This document shows, piece by piece, positions 61,366 through 64,000 of a DNA stretch of 64,000 nucleotides (the stretch's first letter is position 1; every line of letters begins with the position of its first letter). Below the pieces are notes generated by a model, which had not been told where the DNA came from, ran no database searches, and was given only the letters and a program-made list of their open reading frames with translations. A program made the position numbers and the translations under genes. The stretch is from an uncultured Bacteroidales bacterium (GTDB taxonomy: Bacteria > Bacteroidota > Bacteroidia > Bacteroidales > FEN-979), in assembly GCA_903916595.1 (NCBI GenBank), contig CAIWXI010000137.1, positions 1 through 64,000 of the forward strand. Reading direction: 5' to 3'.

Positions 61366-63083
61366 AAAATTTTTTTATACTCTTTTCACTGCTTTTTACG
61401 GTGAGCCTGATGGTTCAGGGACAGACCTACGACAAGAAAAAGGCCGACAGCCTGCTTAAAGCCAACCGGGAAGTATATTTTAAATTTAGTGTTTTCGACC
61501 GATCAATTCTGGATGAACTTACGAACATCATTTCGATTGATAATGTACATGGAAATGAGGTCTATGCTTATGCAAACAAACCTGAATTCGAAAATTTCGT
61601 CAAACTGGGTTATGACATAACCATACTGACGCCTCCCGGAAGTATGCTAACTGATGCAGAACTGATGAAACCCAAAGACTCCCCGAAGTCAAAGGGACCT
61701 GCAACATGGAATTTTTACCCTACATACCAGCAGTATGTCGACACCATGGAGTACTTCGCCAACACATATCCTGCTATTTGCAAACTGGATACTATCGGAA
61801 TAACAATTTTTGGTCGTCTTCTCCTGGCTGTCAAGATATCCAAAGATGTTAATGCAAACGGGGCAAAACCGAAGTTCCTGTATACGAGTTCAATTCACGG
61901 GGATGAATTAACAGGCTATATTGGAATGCTTCATCTGATTGATTATTTGTTAACTAATTACGGGACAAACGCAAAGGCCACAAGGCTGGTCGACAGTGTC
62001 ATGATTTTCATTAACCCTCTTGCAAATCCTGATGGCACGTACGCCGGCGGAAACAATAGCGTGAACGGGGCAACCCGTTTGAATGGCAATGGAGTTGATA
62101 TGAACAGAAACTACCCCGATCCGGCTGCGGGGCAGCATCCCGACGGCAACCCATGGCAGTCAGAAACTATAGACTTCATGAATTATGCAGGAAGCAATGG
62201 GTTTACCATGTCGGCTAACTTCCACGGCGGAATAGAAGTATTTAATTATCCCTGGGATACCTGGTCGAGGCTGGCTGCCGATGACTCATGGTGGCAGTTC
62301 GTTGGCCGTGAGTATGCCGACACCGCCCACAAATATGCACCCTCGGGTTATTTTGACGACTATCAGAACGGAATCACTAACGGATACGCATGGTACAGGA
62401 TTACAGGAGGAAGGCAGGATTATATGAACTACTGGCGTCACTGCCGTGAAGTTACTATTGAACTTTCTACCACGAAATTGCTGCCGGCCAATCAGCTGGT
62501 GAACTATTGGAATTATAATTATCATTCATACCTCAATTTTATTGAACAGACTCTATACGGTATACATGGAATAGTAACCGATACAGTGACCGGGTTTCCT
62601 CTGGATGCAAAAATTTTTATTGCGAATCACGACAAAGACAGTTCCCTTATCTATTCGGGGATGCCCGGCGGATATTATAACCGGGTCATAGACCAGGGGA
62701 GTTGGGACCTGACTTTTTCACGCCCGGGGTATTACAGCAAGACGATCACAAACGTTATTGTGACTCATTATCACGGAGTGAAACTTGATGTTATGCTAAA
62801 GCCCGTGACTTACGGGGCACAAGAGCTGAACCGGGGAGAACTTGTTATATATCCGGTGCCGGCTTCAAAAAACATCCATATAGTGTTTCCCGAGACGGAT
62901 TCTAAAAAGTGGAAGCTGGATGTGCTGAATGCACTCGGGCTCTGCCTGTATTCCTCAGAAATAAATAATAACGGGAATCTGGTTTATAATCTCGATGTGG
63001 CATCCTTCCCCGACGGATTGTATTTCGTTGTGCTGAGAAATGAGAACGGAGTATACCGCAGGCAGATCATAGTTAGGCATTGA
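61362..63083 (+). CDS. M14 zinc carboxypeptidase with type IX secretion tail
   Basis: Encodes 573 residues. The signal peptide (KNFFILFSLLFTVSLMVQGQ) is followed by a propeptide-like part and the M14 domain: HGDE with zinc ligands His179 and Glu182, His288 in FHGG and the catalytic Glu367 in REVTIELSTTK. A carboxypeptidase-regulatory-like beta domain (about 402-480) comes next, then a Por/T9SS sorting tail (LVIYPVPASKNIHIVFP to VYRRQIIVRH). It is an exported carboxypeptidase, oddly translation-coupled to dapA. Confidence 0.94.
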   Translation: MKNFFILFSLLFTVSLMVQGQTYDKKKADSLLKANREVYFKFSVFDRSILDELTNIISIDNVHGNEVYAYANKPEFENFVKLGYDITILTPPGSMLTDAELMKPKDSPKSKGPATWNFYPTYQQYVDTMEYFANTYPAICKLDTIGITIFGRLLLAVKISKDVNANGAKPKFLYTSSIHGDELTGYIGMLHLIDYLLTNYGTNAKATRLVDSVMIFINPLANPDGTYAGGNNSVNGATRLNGNGVDMNRNYPDPAAGQHPDGNPWQSETIDFMNYAGSNGFTMSANFHGGIEVFNYPWDTWSRLAADDSWWQFVGREYADTAHKYAPSGYFDDYQNGITNGYAWYRITGGRQDYMNYWRHCREVTIELSTTKLLPANQLVNYWNYNYHSYLNFIEQTLYGIHGIVTDTVTGFPLDAKIFIANHDKDSSLIYSGMPGGYYNRVIDQGSWDLTFSRPGYYSKTITNVIVTHYHGVKLDVMLKPVTYGAQELNRGELVIYPVPASKNIHIVFPETDSKKWKLDVLNALGLCLYSSEINNNGNLVYNLDVASFPDGLYFVVLRNENGVYRRQIIVRH

Positions 63084-63899
63084 TCAAAGGTCGAATTTCA
63101 GTCCGATACCAAAACCTATACGATAGATCAGAAGCAGCGCCAGGGCCAGGGCTCCGGTTTTCCAGGAGATACTGAATTCAGGGGTTTCCTCTTCAAAATA
63201 AACATCCTGAAGGCTGAGTGATCTGGAAAGAACAGGGATCAGGAAAAGGATGCCGCAAAGCCTTACCAGGGTAGGGAACCAGCTTATAACAGGAAGTTCT
63301 ATCACCTGTAATATCAGTATCCCTGCAAGATAGGGGAAGAAGTACTGGTAAATGACAAACCTTGCTTTTTCTATCCCTTTAAGATGAGGCAGATATATGT
63401 TTGCTGTAAACAACAGTGTTCTTGAAAGGGCAAGGCCACAAAGGAAAAGCAGTATACCCCCGAGAAGTGTAACGACCACCCTGCCGGTATCCATAATGAA
63501 CATATACATGATTACATAGCCGAATCCCTGGTTCATCACCGAGCCGATAATTATTTCGCCAAAAAAGTTAACAAGAGCCAGGATGATCAGCCAAACCAGA
63601 AGTATTCTCAACCTTCCTTCTTCGGTGGCAACATTGATGAATATTAAAAGCAGGACAAGGCCCAGGAGAAGGCAGAGGAGAGGGCCCGTACCGAATATCA
63701 CGGTAACTGAATCGGATGACCATTCAGAACTCCGTATCAGGTAATCAATTTCATGGTAATACAGCCTTACAGGGATGCTGAAAGCGGAGGCAGAGATTGC
63801 AACACTTATTCTTGATATAAGAAAAAGGATCAGATAAGCGCAAAGAAAATAAAACAGGGAATTAATAAAAATAACCTGATTTACCCTGTTTTTATGCAT
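63084..63899 (-). CDS. Integral membrane protein of unknown family
   Basis: Encodes 271 residues with about six to seven hydrophobic segments (FINSLFYFLCAYLILFLISRISVAIS, LLCLLLGLVLLLIFINVA, ILLVWLIILALVNFFG, VVVTLLGGILLFLCGLAL). No family motif is recognised. It is convergent with the carboxypeptidase gene and downstream of the partial gene at the right edge, on the same strand. Confidence 0.75.
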   Translation of the reverse strand: MHKNRVNQVIFINSLFYFLCAYLILFLISRISVAISASAFSIPVRLYYHEIDYLIRSSEWSSDSVTVIFGTGPLLCLLLGLVLLLIFINVATEEGRLRILLVWLIILALVNFFGEIIIGSVMNQGFGYVIMYMFIMDTGRVVVTLLGGILLFLCGLALSRTLLFTANIYLPHLKGIEKARFVIYQYFFPYLAGILILQVIELPVISWFPTLVRLCGILFLIPVLSRSLSLQDVYFEEETPEFSISWKTGALALALLLIYRIGFGIGLKFDL

Positions 63900-63910
63900 C
63901 GAAAGAATAT

Positions 63911-64000
63911 TTAATACTTGTCGGCTAACGGAGGGATGATACCAGAATTGTATTTTCCACTATCGAGTTTCTTCTTTACTTCCGAGAATGCGTTGATAGT
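63911..64000 (-). CDS. 3' end of a gene leaving the window
   Basis: The last 29 codons of a minus-strand gene, ending FSEVKKKLDSGKYNSGIIPPLADKY. The amphipathic Lys-rich helix and the Pro-rich end look like a real C-terminus. No family can be named from so little. Confidence 0.55.
   Translation of the reverse strand, partial: TINAFSEVKKKLDSGKYNSGIIPPLADKY

Overview
The window reads as chromosomal DNA of a Bacteroidota (Bacteroidetes) bacterium, most like an anaerobic or environmental Bacteroidales-type lineage. Evidence: promoters of the Bacteroidetes form TTTG-N19-TANNTTTG, two secreted peptidases with type IX secretion (Por) C-terminal tails, the Bacteroidetes-type GlmU, the serC-serA-DUF1015 operon, and a glycogen cluster with a GT3/GT35 fusion. 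No rRNA or tRNA gene was recognised.

Region 1 (1 to about 18.4 kb) is accessory DNA. Its right part is an integrative-element core read on the minus strand: zinc/HTH protein, tyrosine integrase, unknown protein, AlpA-like HTH protein, VapE-type helicase, Toprim primase, a 56-residue protein and RadC. No relaxase or conjugation gene is visible. Between vapE and the primase lies a cluster of TGTAGTAGG-like repeats resembling an iteron array. A repeat family of about 210 bp with three conserved hairpins, one showing compensatory base changes, occurs near 120, 11140 and 11660. The left part carries cargo-like genes: a small protein with an SSB-like acidic tail, a patatin lipoprotein, a HigBA toxin-antitoxin pair, a 741-residue lipoprotein of unknown family, a miniature IS5-type element, and a 7TMR-DISM sensor kinase with its response regulator. 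Two minus-strand genes here share a 75-bp promoter/leader duplication.

Region 2 (18.5 to 34.3 kb) begins core chromosome: mnmE, sucD, a beta-helix lipoprotein, then a four-gene glycogen operon (debranching enzyme, GT4 synthase, GH57 amylase, and a 1415-residue glycogen synthase/phosphorylase fusion), followed by fabG and a vWA membrane protein.

Region 3 (34.3 to 50.2 kb) holds a dnaA-led minus-strand operon (dnaA, low-molecular-weight phosphatase, threonine dehydratase, RsmI-like methylase, ABC ATPase, ABC permease), yigZ, prmC, yggS, an LTA-synthase-like sulfatase, the serine operon (serC, serA, four-helix protein, DUF1015) and a LuxC-type acyl-CoA reductase.

Region 4 (50.2 to 64 kb) holds rpmE2, a GlmU-type enzyme, lon, an M1 peptidase, an oligopeptide-binding lipoprotein, a PhnP-like hydrolase with ispH, DUF6913 with dapA and an M14 carboxypeptidase, a membrane protein, and the 3' end of one more gene at the right edge.

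Two intergenic 7-bp tandem arrays (GATGTAC and GATGCAG) directly follow stop codons. Several promoter -7 boxes overlap the longest possible ORF starts, so the starts given here were moved downstream where the sequence called for it.
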